From Stomatobaculum sp. F0698 (GTDB lineage Bacteria; Bacillota; Clostridia; Lachnospirales; Lachnospiraceae): a DNA stretch of 64,000 nucleotides. Within the stretch, counting starts at the first letter, position 1. Every line of letters starts with the position of its first letter. Shown here one piece after another: positions 1 to 6,462 of the stretch. The position numbers were made by a program, and so were the translations under genes. The notes below the pieces were generated by a model. The model had not been told where the DNA came from. It did not search any database and saw only the letters and a program-made list of their open reading frames with translations. Location of the stretch: NCBI RefSeq assembly GCF_030644385.1, contig NZ_CP130060.1, positions 992,001 through 1,056,000 of the forward strand. Direction: 5' to 3'.

Positions 1-386
1 ACCAGCTCGGTGAAACAGCCCTTTTCTTTGGCAAGACCGCAAATCGTATCAGGTGCCAGATGCTTTGTCAGTATCTGCTTTACTGCAAAAGACACGAACT
101 TCTTAGCTTTCACCAGCTTCATGGGGCAATGACTATTTCGTCTTCGATGTTCGTAGACACGCTGTCCCGAATCTCCAAAGTACCGAGTGTATGGCTCCAG
201 ATTCCGTCCTAACTGCTGTACAGTACCTCTGGCAAGTTCATTATATAAAGTTGACCTTGCAATCCCGATTTCGCGCGCGATGCGACTTTTGGGGAGCTTT
301 AATTGCAGCAGCACTTCAATCTGTGCACGCTTTTCGCGTGTCAGGTGGCGATATTTTCTATTTGTGGTATACTCGTTCTGGGCCAT
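1..386 (-). CDS. IS30-family transposase, N-terminal part (runs off the window)
   Basis: The gene reads leftward from ATG at 386 and leaves the window at base 1, so about 128 residues are visible and the catalytic DDE core is missing. Residues 12-56 form an IS30-type helix-turn-helix: an LTREKRAQIE segment, then SRIAREIGIARSTLYNEL, which binds the element's ends. A strong AGGAGG sits just upstream of the ATG. It would catalyse copy-out transposition of its own IS. The visible frame is intact, so the element may be complete, but that cannot be judged here. Family assignment rests on the HTH and spacing of the N-terminal domain. Confidence 0.85.
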   Translation of the reverse strand, partial: MAQNEYTTNRKYRHLTREKRAQIEVLLQLKLPKSRIAREIGIARSTLYNELARGTVQQLGRNLEPYTRYFGDSGQRVYEHRRRNSHCPMKLVKAKKFVSFAVKQILTKHLAPDTICGLAKEKGCFTEL

Positions 387-454
387 GGCGAACCTCCTGG
401 TGTGTTGGTGTGTGGTAGCTTCATCATACCACGAGTTCGTCATCGGCTCTTTTT

Positions 455-479
455 TATTGTCCTAGTTCATCTTACAATC
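455..479. repeat. Probable terminal inverted repeat of the IS30-family element
   Basis: Read on the minus strand this stretch begins GATTGTAAGATGAACTAGG, which resembles the terminal repeats of IS30-family elements (GATTGTAAAATGAA-like). It lies about 70 bases upstream of the transposase start, where the left end should be. The partner repeat is outside the window, so this is inferred. Confidence 0.4.
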
Positions 480-507
480 ATCCCTGAAAAGAAAGCCAAG
501 AATTTAC

Positions 508-536
508 TTGCAATTGCCGCATGGCTCTGTTAGAAT
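508..536 (+). promoter_or_regulatory. Promoter of rpmB
   Basis: TTGCAA (508-513), a 17-base spacer and TAGAAT (531-536) make a good sigma-A promoter. Transcription would start near 543, giving a leader of about 50 bases before rpmB. It lies just outside the probable IS end. Confidence 0.65.
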
Positions 537-592
537 TAGGAGCGATATGGACTTTGAATCTGCAGGGTCCAAAGAAGATAGGAGGTGTTACC

Positions 593-778
593 ATGGCAAA
601 GTGTGCTATTTGCGAAAAGGCAGCTCACTTCGGAAATAACGTGAGCCATTCTCATAGAAGAAGCAATCGCATCTGGAAGGCAAACGTCAAGTCCGTTAAG
701 GTCAAGACGGAAGGCGGAGTGCGGAAGATGTATATTTGCACTTCCTGCCTTCGCTCGAACTTCGTTGAGAGAGCATAA
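593..778 (+). CDS. rpmB: 50S ribosomal protein L28
   Basis: This 61-residue protein starts at ATG 593 behind GGAGGTG at the right spacing; an in-frame ATG at 521 lacks a ribosome site. The sequence MAKCAICEKA, then NVSHSHRRSNRIWKANV, and a C-terminal CTSCLRSN segment are typical of L28, a basic protein of the large subunit. It keeps Cys pairs (CAIC near residue 4, CTSC near 49), so it looks like a zinc-ribbon (C+) form. It is monocistronic, between its own promoter and a strong terminator. Confidence is high. Confidence 0.97.
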   Translation: MAKCAICEKAAHFGNNVSHSHRRSNRIWKANVKSVKVKTEGGVRKMYICTSCLRSNFVERA

Positions 779-790
779 GTTTTCTTCATG

Positions 791-828
791 AATCAAAAAG
801 CCGCCCGACCTCGGGTGGCTTTTTGATT
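791..828 (+). terminator. Intrinsic terminator after rpmB
   Basis: AATCAAAAAGCC.CCCGA pairs with TCGGG.GGCTTTTTGATT over about 17 pairs with one mismatch, followed by T-rich sequence. It begins 13 bases after the rpmB stop. Confidence 0.85.
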
Positions 829-833
829 TGTCC

Positions 834-890
834 GAAAAAAATTCGCCCCCCTTTCTCCGTGCATCGGATAAGGCGGGGCGATATTTTTTT
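834..890 (-). terminator. Intrinsic terminator after gerW
   Basis: On the minus strand ATCGCCCCGCCTT pairs with AAAGGGGGGCGAA across a GC-rich loop and runs into TTTTTTT. It ends the gmk-to-gerW operon. Confidence 0.8.
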
Positions 891-900
891 GATGTGAGCT

Positions 901-1314
901 TCAGTTCTGCTTGCCGCCGTCCGTGTCCTTTACCACCTGAACGGCTCTCTCGGTGGTCTCGGGAGAAATCTTGGAATTCGCGGTAAAGCGATTGATGACG
1001 TCCGGAACCAAATCCATGACGCGGGTCACGGCGTCCTGATTCTTCACATTGACCAGCTTGGTTACGCCGTTCTGAATAATCAAAACAGCTGCCGGAGAAA
1101 TTTTGGTGCTCATACCGCCGGCGCCGTTCCCGTCACTGCTGCCCTTCTTATCCGCAAAGGCTCCGGTCGCCATGCCGCAGGAGACATCCACCAGCGGTAT
1201 AATGATGGCATCGCCCGCCTGCTGCGGCGCACCGACCACGGTTTTCGTGGATATAAATGCATTCATTCCCTGGAACAGTGCCTCCGCCTGTTCCGCAAAA
1301 CGCTTGTCAGCCAT
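901..1314 (-). CDS. gerW: GerW family protein (YtfJ-like)
   Basis: A 137-residue protein that matches the GerW/YtfJ family: an N-terminal segment with FISTKTVVGAPQQAGDAIIIP, a central glycine-rich GNGAGGMSTKISPAA loop, and VLIIQNGVTKLVNV. Family members are needed for normal spore germination in Bacillus, but are also found in non-sporulating Clostridia, so sporulation is not implied. The ATG at 1314 follows a purine-rich ribosome site and overlaps the end of the upstream DUF2953 gene by 8 bases. That pair (ytfI-ytfJ in Bacillus) is conserved, supporting both calls. It is the last gene of the gmk operon. Confidence 0.9.
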   Translation of the reverse strand: MADKRFAEQAEALFQGMNAFISTKTVVGAPQQAGDAIIIPLVDVSCGMATGAFADKKGSSDGNGAGGMSTKISPAAVLIIQNGVTKLVNVKNQDAVTRVMDLVPDVINRFTANSKISPETTERAVQVVKDTDGGKQN

Positions 1315-2290
1315 GTACTCCCTCCGTCTTCTGTCTCTTGTCCCTTCCGCGAATGTGCCGATACACATATCGGAAATCCCGGTGAAACCAAACTTGTGCT
1401 GCGCCAAATAAAAATACAAACAACTGCAAATGTCCGCGAAAACTGAGTTCGCCGGAGAGCTCCTCACGGTCAAACAAAGGCTCTATCCGCAAACTGTCCC
1501 GGTAAAACGGTAACAAGAGCGCTGCCAGAGCTGCCACCTGTCCCGTCGTTGCCGGATCCGCAAATCCGAAACGCAACTCTCCCGCGATGCGCCGCGGAAT
1601 CAGTTCGCGCAAAAAGCGAAACAACTTCTTCTTTAAAAAGTGCAAAAAACGTTGGGTTCTTTCGCTCTGAAAAAAATCATATTCCGTTTCCGCTCTTCGG
1701 TACAGTTGCCGCAGACGGTTCCAAACAGCAGCAATCTTTCCCTGCATCGGCTCGCCCTCGGGAGAACGCTCTCCCTTGCTCAGCCTTCTATGCTTTTTCT
1801 CCCGAAGCTGTTTTTTTCTCTGTCTCTCTTCTGCGGCTTCCAAGGCAGCTTCTGTCTCGTTCTTCTTCTCCGACAAGACTCCCGTCCCTTTCCCCGCGAT
1901 GTTTTGCTCAGTCACGGGAATGGCTTCGGTTTCGCTTGCGGGCGGAACTGCTGTCTCTGTCTTCTGTGCGTTTTCCGAGGCTTCCCGAACATCCCCGTCC
2001 GCGATTTGTGCTCTCGCCTCCTCTTCTTCGTTTTCCAAACGATAGAGGCGGAAACAGAGGAAGTAGAGTTCGGCTTTCATGCGTTCTTGATAAGTGAGCT
2101 TCAAGCGAAGCAACGAGAAAAGCCAGGAAACGCGCAATGCGCCGGAGAGTTGTTCCTCGACGCGTTTACCGTCTCCGCGATAGCAAAACGGCACGAATAA
2201 CAGAAGAAACAGAATCAGGAGGAGAAGCCCCAGCAAAAGCAGAATCAGAAACAGAATTGCTTTAAGTATTGCCGGTATCAAAGCTGGCAT
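1307..2290 (-). CDS. DUF2953 domain-containing membrane protein (YtfI-like)
   Basis: This 327-residue protein has one strong N-terminal membrane segment (about residues 8-33, almost all Leu/Ile/Phe), then a DUF2953-like region. A long charged, Glu/Lys-rich low-complexity stretch (about 85-190) interrupts it, and the conserved part resumes with FGFADPATTGQ near residue 240 and ends in a basic tail. The function of the family is unknown; it is typically encoded next to gerW/ytfJ, as here, where the two genes overlap. It also overlaps the upstream 105-aa gene by 29 bases. Confidence 0.82.
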   Translation of the reverse strand: MPALIPAILKAILFLILLLLGLLLLILFLLLFVPFCYRGDGKRVEEQLSGALRVSWLFSLLRLKLTYQERMKAELYFLCFRLYRLENEEEEARAQIADGDVREASENAQKTETAVPPASETEAIPVTEQNIAGKGTGVLSEKKNETEAALEAAEERQRKKQLREKKHRRLSKGERSPEGEPMQGKIAAVWNRLRQLYRRAETEYDFFQSERTQRFLHFLKKKLFRFLRELIPRRIAGELRFGFADPATTGQVAALAALLLPFYRDSLRIEPLFDREELSGELSFRGHLQLFVFLFGAAQVWFHRDFRYVYRHIRGRDKRQKTEGVHG

Positions 2291-2579
2291 CGATATTCAC
2301 CGCTCCGTTTCTCTCATACAGCTCTGTAATGATGGTCTGTGCAACTTGAAAGGATTCTTTTTTCCCGATGGCTATGCCTATGACCAGCGGATTTTCGCGT
2401 TGCACAAAATCACGTCGAAATTCGCTTACGGAATAGATGTCAATCAATTCCCCGGCTTGTAGGGACCCGGTCAGGACATAGACAAAAGGCAAGGAGCCTC
2501 CGCGCTGTAGCTTATCCAGGATTTCGCTGCGCCGCGGTGCGGCCAGCGGTCCGGAATACAGATTCGTGGAAATGCGCAT
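2262..2579 (-). CDS. Conserved-looking hypothetical protein, 105 aa
   Basis: I do not recognise a named family. The protein (starting MRISTNLYSGPL) is small and soluble, without membrane segments. It has an alternating hydrophobic pattern (FVYVLTGSLQAGELIDIYSV; PLVIGIAIGKKESF) suggesting an alpha/beta fold, and a C-terminal helix before IDASFDTGNT. Start ATG 2579 is one base past the cinA stop, so it is probably translationally coupled; the reading frame continues upstream inside cinA but without a ribosome site. Position between cinA and DUF2953 and clean operon spacing support a real gene. Function unknown. Confidence 0.75.
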   Translation of the reverse strand: MRISTNLYSGPLAAPRRSEILDKLQRGGSLPFVYVLTGSLQAGELIDIYSVSEFRRDFVQRENPLVIGIAIGKKESFQVAQTIITELYERNGAVNIDASFDTGNT

Positions 2580-2580
2580 G

Positions 2581-3099
2581 TCAGTCCTTACTTTGTTCCA
2601 AAATTGTGGCGCGGAGCAGACGAAGTGCGCTCTGTACAGATTGCGTGCGCACCTCCGACCTGGTTCCGCGGAAGTGATGCTCTTCCACCGTGACGCGGTC
2701 ATTCATATAGCAAGCAATGAACACCAAGCCGACCGGCTTTTCTTCGTCCCCGCCGTCCGGTCCCGCAATTCCGGTAATCGAAACCGCAATATCAGCACTC
2801 GCCGCGAAGACGGCACCGATTGCCATTTCACGTGCGGTCTGTGTACTCACCGCGCCGTATTTTTTCAGTGTGGATTTACTGACATTCAGAAGGCGCCGCT
2901 TCGACTTGTTCGAATAGGTGACATAGCCCTCCTGAAACACTTCCGAAACGCCCGGAATGTCCACCAATTTTGCGGACAACATCCCGCCGGTGCAAGATTC
3001 TGCGGTTGTGACGATTAATTTGTGCTTTCGAAGCAAGTCGACGCAGGAGTCAGCCAGGCGATCCAAATCAGCCGTGCTGCCGGAATCATAGAGTTCCAT
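2581..3099 (-). CDS. cinA: CinA C-terminal domain protein (nicotinamide-nucleotide amidase type)
   Basis: A 172-residue stand-alone CinA C-terminal domain. It carries the signature AESCTGG at residues 33-39, then GVSEVFQEGYVTYSNKSK, an AVS..TA.EMA segment, and GIAGPDGG..EKPVGLVFIA, the standard order for this fold. The family (PncC activity) deamidates nicotinamide mononucleotide to nicotinate mononucleotide in NAD recycling; the N-terminal MoaB-like domain of full-length CinA is absent. It sits three bases after pgsA in the gmk operon, the common pgsA-cinA pairing of Firmicutes. Activity is inferred from family only. Confidence 0.92.
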   Translation of the reverse strand: MELYDSGSTADLDRLADSCVDLLRKHKLIVTTAESCTGGMLSAKLVDIPGVSEVFQEGYVTYSNKSKRRLLNVSKSTLKKYGAVSTQTAREMAIGAVFAASADIAVSITGIAGPDGGDEEKPVGLVFIACYMNDRVTVEEHHFRGTRSEVRTQSVQSALRLLRATILEQSKD

Positions 3100-3101
3100 G
3101 A

Positions 3102-3653
3102 TTATCCTTCCCGAAGAACCTCACGGTTCTTCCAAATATATTCCGCGAGTGAGATTAATGTGAGAGCGAGCATCAGCCACACAAAGACTTCGGTGAGCAC
3201 ATTGATTGTGCCGTTTCCGTCCGGGCGTATCAGCAGGAGCACAATACATATCATCTGGCTCACGGTTTTAAGCTTTCCCCAGATTCCCGCAGCGATTACC
3301 TTCCCGTGTTCCGCAGCAATGAGACGAAAACCGCTGATGATAAATTCTCGCGCAACCACGGCAATGGTAATCCAAGGCGAGAGCTCCATCAGGCCGACAA
3401 AGCAAATGAGGGCCGAGCAGACCAAAAGCTTGTCTGCAAGCGGATCCATGAATTTTCCGAAATTTGTAATGAGCTGATATTTTCTGGCGATATAGCCATC
3501 CAAAAAATCGGTGAAACTCGCAATCAGAAAAAGGCCGAGGGCAAGCAAGCGAGCCGGTGTGGAATCCCCTTCTCGGTAAAGCAGAGCTGCGACAAAGAAG
3601 GGAACCATGATAACGCGAGCAAGCGTCAGCTTATTCGGCAGATTCATCTTCAT
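3102..3653 (-). CDS. pgsA: CDP-diacylglycerol--glycerol-3-phosphate 3-phosphatidyltransferase
   Basis: This 183-residue integral membrane enzyme makes phosphatidylglycerol-phosphate from CDP-diacylglycerol and glycerol-3-phosphate. The CDP-alcohol phosphotransferase motif is complete: D52-G53-x2-A56-R57-x8-G66-x3-D70-x3-D74, in DGYIARKYQ then GKFMDPLADKL. Four to six hydrophobic segments surround it, and the N-terminus MNLPNKLTLARV is typical. It overlaps the 3' end of rimO by 23 bases, so it is co-transcribed and probably coupled. Start ATG 3653 gives MKMNLPN; the second ATG, two codons on, is also possible. Confidence 0.96.
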   Translation of the reverse strand: MKMNLPNKLTLARVIMVPFFVAALLYREGDSTPARLLALGLFLIASFTDFLDGYIARKYQLITNFGKFMDPLADKLLVCSALICFVGLMELSPWITIAVVAREFIISGFRLIAAEHGKVIAAGIWGKLKTVSQMICIVLLLIRPDGNGTINVLTEVFVWLMLALTLISLAEYIWKNREVLREG

Positions 3654-4980
3654 AGAGCACTCCTTTTAGATCATACTCGGATGCTTCGGTGACCAGGACA
3701 GGGACTATACTTCCGGACATCAGCTCAAGACCGTTCGCCGGAAAGAAAAGATAACCGTCTACATCCGGTGCATCCATATAGGTACGCCCCATATAGACAT
3801 CTTCTTCGGGAAGATAGCCCTCGACAAACACCTCCATGCGTGCGCCGACCTTACGCTGAAGGTTTTCGCGGGATACAGTCTGTTGCAATTCCATAATCTG
3901 ATCCCGACGAGCTGCTTTGACCTCTTCGTCAATCTGCCCCTCGAAGGCGGCTGCCGGTGTATCTTCTTCCTGAGAATAGGTAAAGACGCCGAGGCGGTCA
4001 AAGCGCATATCTTCGACAAAGGAGAGAACACTCTCCTGATCTTCCTCGGTCTCCCCCGGAAAGCCGCTGATCAGTGTTGTGCGGAGCGCGATGTCCGGCA
4101 TGGCGTTTCGAAGTTTTCGAATGATAGCTTCCAAATCCGCCCGTGAAGTTCTGCGTCCCATGCGCTTTAACACAGCATCGCTCGCATGTTGAATGGGCAA
4201 ATCCAAGTAATGGCAAATCTTCTTTTCCTCTGCCATAACCGCGATTAACTCATCCGTAATCTCCTCCGGATAACAATAGAGAATACGAATCCATTGAATG
4301 CCGTCAATACGACATAAGCGGTGAAGCAACTCGGGAAGCCGTTTCTCGCCGTATAAATCCATGCCGTAGCGTGTCGTCTCCTGCGCAACCAGGATGAGTT
4401 CCTTGATGCCGTCTTCGGCAAGCCGTTCTGCCTCCCGCACCAAGGCTTCCATCGGATAGCTCCGATAGCCGCCGCGGAGCGAAGGAATGATGCAGTAAGT
4501 GCAGTGTTTGTCGCAACCTTCGGCAATTTTCAGATAGCCGTAGGAAGCGAGCGAGGTCCGTACTCGTGCAGCCTCGGTTCCGATTGCCGGGAGACGACTT
4601 AAATCTTCAAACTCAGTCACCTTTTCACCGTCCAAGACACGATCGAGTACAGCGCTGATTTTATCGTAGGCCGAGGTTCCGACCACCGCGTCTATCTCCG
4701 GAATTTCACGAAGCACCTCATCTTTATAGCGCTCCGCCATACAGCCCGCCATAATGAGCGCTTTTAAATTTCCCTCTTCCTTGTATTGAGCGGCCGAGAG
4801 CATGGTCTGTATGCTCTCGTCTTTCGCATCGAGAATGAACGCACAGGTATTTACGATGATAACATCCGCTTCCGCCTGTTCATCTGTGAGAGAGACATCT
4901 TCACGTTTCAGATAACCGAGCATCATCTCCGAGTCCACGAGATTTTTATCGCAGCCCAGAGAGATCATGCATATTTTCAT
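3631..4980 (-). CDS. rimO: Ribosomal protein S12 methylthiotransferase RimO
   Basis: A 449-residue radical-SAM methylthiotransferase that adds a methylthio group to an aspartate of ribosomal protein S12. The N-terminal UPF0004 domain holds its three iron-sulfur cysteines (C10, C46, C80). The radical SAM motif CxxxCxxC is C156, C160 and C163 in CDKHCTYC. A C-terminal TRAM domain follows (about 380-445). RimO rather than MiaB or MtaB is favoured by SLGCDKNLVDSE and GFPGETEEDQ. Its ATG overlaps the end of rpoZ by 4 bases. Confidence 0.95.
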   Translation of the reverse strand: MKICMISLGCDKNLVDSEMMLGYLKREDVSLTDEQAEADVIIVNTCAFILDAKDESIQTMLSAAQYKEEGNLKALIMAGCMAERYKDEVLREIPEIDAVVGTSAYDKISAVLDRVLDGEKVTEFEDLSRLPAIGTEAARVRTSLASYGYLKIAEGCDKHCTYCIIPSLRGGYRSYPMEALVREAERLAEDGIKELILVAQETTRYGMDLYGEKRLPELLHRLCRIDGIQWIRILYCYPEEITDELIAVMAEEKKICHYLDLPIQHASDAVLKRMGRRTSRADLEAIIRKLRNAMPDIALRTTLISGFPGETEEDQESVLSFVEDMRFDRLGVFTYSQEEDTPAAAFEGQIDEEVKAARRDQIMELQQTVSRENLQRKVGARMEVFVEGYLPEEDVYMGRTYMDAPDVDGYLFFPANGLELMSGSIVPVLVTEASEYDLKGVLYEDESAE

Positions 4981-5258
4981 TCTTCTTCCTGTTCCTGCTC
5001 TGCCGTACCGACTTCGATATTTTCCGTTTCGTCCTCCGAAACAATTTTAACCTTGCCCTTATGGAGCTCTTCGATTGCGACCGAAAGCGGCTTCTTTTTA
5101 TAGTCCGGGACTTCCGCGACCTCTCCGGCAATCAGCTGTCTCGCTCTTTTCGCGGTTGCAATGACAATGGAGTAACGACTCTGTACCACCGGCTGTTCGC
5201 CCGGCTCGACCTCACTGTTGACGGCATCGATAATCTCTGTATAAGACGGATGTAACAT
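4977..5258 (-). CDS. rpoZ: DNA-directed RNA polymerase subunit omega
   Basis: A 93-residue omega subunit that stabilises beta-prime in RNA polymerase. The N-terminal half has the family core SRYSIVIATAKRARQL, followed by KKPLSVAIEELHKGKVKI. The last 20 residues are an acidic Glu-rich tail. It starts exactly one base before the end of gmk's coding frame, the widespread gmk-rpoZ pair of Firmicutes, and overlaps rimO by 4 bases. Start MLHPSYTEI fits the usual family N-terminus. Confidence 0.95.
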   Translation of the reverse strand: MLHPSYTEIIDAVNSEVEPGEQPVVQSRYSIVIATAKRARQLIAGEVAEVPDYKKKPLSVAIEELHKGKVKIVSEDETENIEVGTAEQEQEEE

Positions 5259-5906
5259 TTATTTTTCCTCCTCTGAATAAAAGCGGTTCAATGCAGCACC
5301 GAGTTCTTCGGTAAAAGCGCGGTGACGGCCCATGCTGAAATGCTGGCTCTTGAGAAGTGCATGCAGATTTTCAACCGTCTCCGAAAGGTCATCATTGACC
5401 AGAAGATACTCGTAGTCCGACATCCAGCGACTTTCTTCGGCCGCTCGCTTTAGACGAGCGAGTACCTGTTCTTTGCTCTCGGTCCCCCGACCCGTGAGCC
5501 TCTGTTCCAAGCTCTCCGCATTCGGCGGGGCGACAAAGACAAAGACCGCCTCGGGGAAAATATCCTTTACCTTGAGCGCACCCTGGATTTCGATTTCGAG
5601 TATCACATCGTGGCCGGCGTCCAACATCTTCTCGACATAAGCCTTCGGTGTTCCGTAATAATTGCCCACGTAGGATGCATATTCAATCAATTCCGACTGC
5701 GCGATCATCTCCTCGAAACGATCTCGAGACACAAAAAAGTAATCCCTACCGTCTTCCTCTCCCGCGCGCGGCGCTCTGGTAGTCGCCGAAACCGAGAGCC
5801 GATAGTTGGGGTATCGATGCATGAGTTCCCGTATCAAAGTGCCCTTGCCTGCACCGGAAAATCCCGAGATTACGACAAGCAGACCTCTCTCTTTCTTTTC
5901 TGCCAC
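5259..5906 (-). CDS. gmk: Guanylate kinase, GTG start
   Basis: Guanylate kinase phosphorylates GMP to GDP. The P-loop GFSGAGKGT is followed by the GMP-binding SVSATTRAPRAGEEDGRDYFF and EYASYVGNYYGTP segments, giving a full-length enzyme of 215 residues. I start it at GTG 5906: AAGGAA lies 5 bases upstream, and translation then begins MAEKKERGLLVVISG, close to normal family length. The frame is open further up to ATG 5930 and TTG 5972, but 5930 lacks a ribosome site and 5972 lies inside the -35 to spacer region of the promoter. First gene of the operon to gerW. Confidence 0.93.
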   Translation of the reverse strand: MAEKKERGLLVVISGFSGAGKGTLIRELMHRYPNYRLSVSATTRAPRAGEEDGRDYFFVSRDRFEEMIAQSELIEYASYVGNYYGTPKAYVEKMLDAGHDVILEIEIQGALKVKDIFPEAVFVFVAPPNAESLEQRLTGRGTESKEQVLARLKRAAEESRWMSDYEYLLVNDDLSETVENLHALLKSQHFSMGRHRAFTEELGAALNRFYSEEEK

Positions 5907-5948
5907 AGCAATTCCTTCCGTTTCTGCCATTAATTTGGTAATCAGTTT

Positions 5949-5977
5949 ATTATACGTCTCCGGAAAGAACAAGTCAA
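5949..5977 (-). promoter_or_regulatory. Promoter of the gmk-rpoZ-rimO-pgsA-cinA-gerW operon
   Basis: TTGACT (5972-5977) and TATAAT (5949-5954) are separated by exactly 17 bases. The start would be near 5942, giving a 36-base leader to GTG 5906. Its position rules out gmk starts upstream of about 5942. Confidence 0.88.
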
Positions 5978-6023
5978 ACCTTGCCGCTTCGCTCTTCTTC
6001 TGATAAGATAAGTATAGATATAG

Positions 6024-6194
6024 TTAGGAATACTTTTGATAATGCTCTTTTCTCTTTGATATCAAATCTCGTAATCGCTTCTCTGTACCCATTTCTGTTC
6101 CCGTAAAAGTTCTGCCCGGGCGGGTGAGTCCGTTTCGGCGGAGTGAGGTCTGAATCGCCGTCTTCCGTTCTTTTGCCACCGCATTCTTTGTCAT
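6024..6194 (-). CDS. Possible small basic protein, 56 aa
   Basis: An open frame of 56 residues runs from ATG 6194 to TAA 6024, between comM and the gmk promoter. It starts MTKNAVAKERK and ends KRKEHYQKYS; about one residue in three is Lys, Arg or His, as in many small nucleic-acid-binding proteins. No cysteine or membrane segment is present. The ribosome site is weak (AAAGA-like) and no clear promoter is seen, so it may be chance. It is the only coding candidate in a 485-base gap and I recognise no family. Confidence 0.3.
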   Translation of the reverse strand: MTKNAVAKERKTAIQTSLRRNGLTRPGRTFTGTEMGTEKRLRDLISKRKEHYQKYS

Positions 6195-6462
6195 TCTTTG
6201 TGATTCATTCTTTCTTCGCTTTTCTTTCGCGCACTTCTCTTCCGCAACTTGCGTAACGTTTATTCTCTGATTTGCGCAACCTACCTTTCCCTATCTTTTC
6301 TTTTTGCTCCTCCGATGCAGCTTTCCGATGCACCCTTATCTCATTTATCTATCCCCCACTTTACGGATCTACTTCTTTGTTTCGGCGCGGTAAATTACGC
6401 CTCTGCGCTGTATTTCCGTCTAGCGCCGGCGTTTTTTCTCATCTCATTTTCGGGAGTCATGT
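6195..6462. other. Intergenic stretch upstream of comM, nothing recognised
   Basis: This pyrimidine-rich (top strand) gap has no convincing gene, RNA or terminator. Short open frames on the plus strand run into comM without ribosome sites. The comM promoter must lie here, but no sigma-A match with correct spacing stands out. Confidence 0.5.

Noticed and set aside
5907..5972. Longer gmk starting at TTG 5972 or ATG 5930
   Set aside because: The first lies in the promoter and the second has no ribosome site; GTG 5906 fits both the ribosome site and family length.
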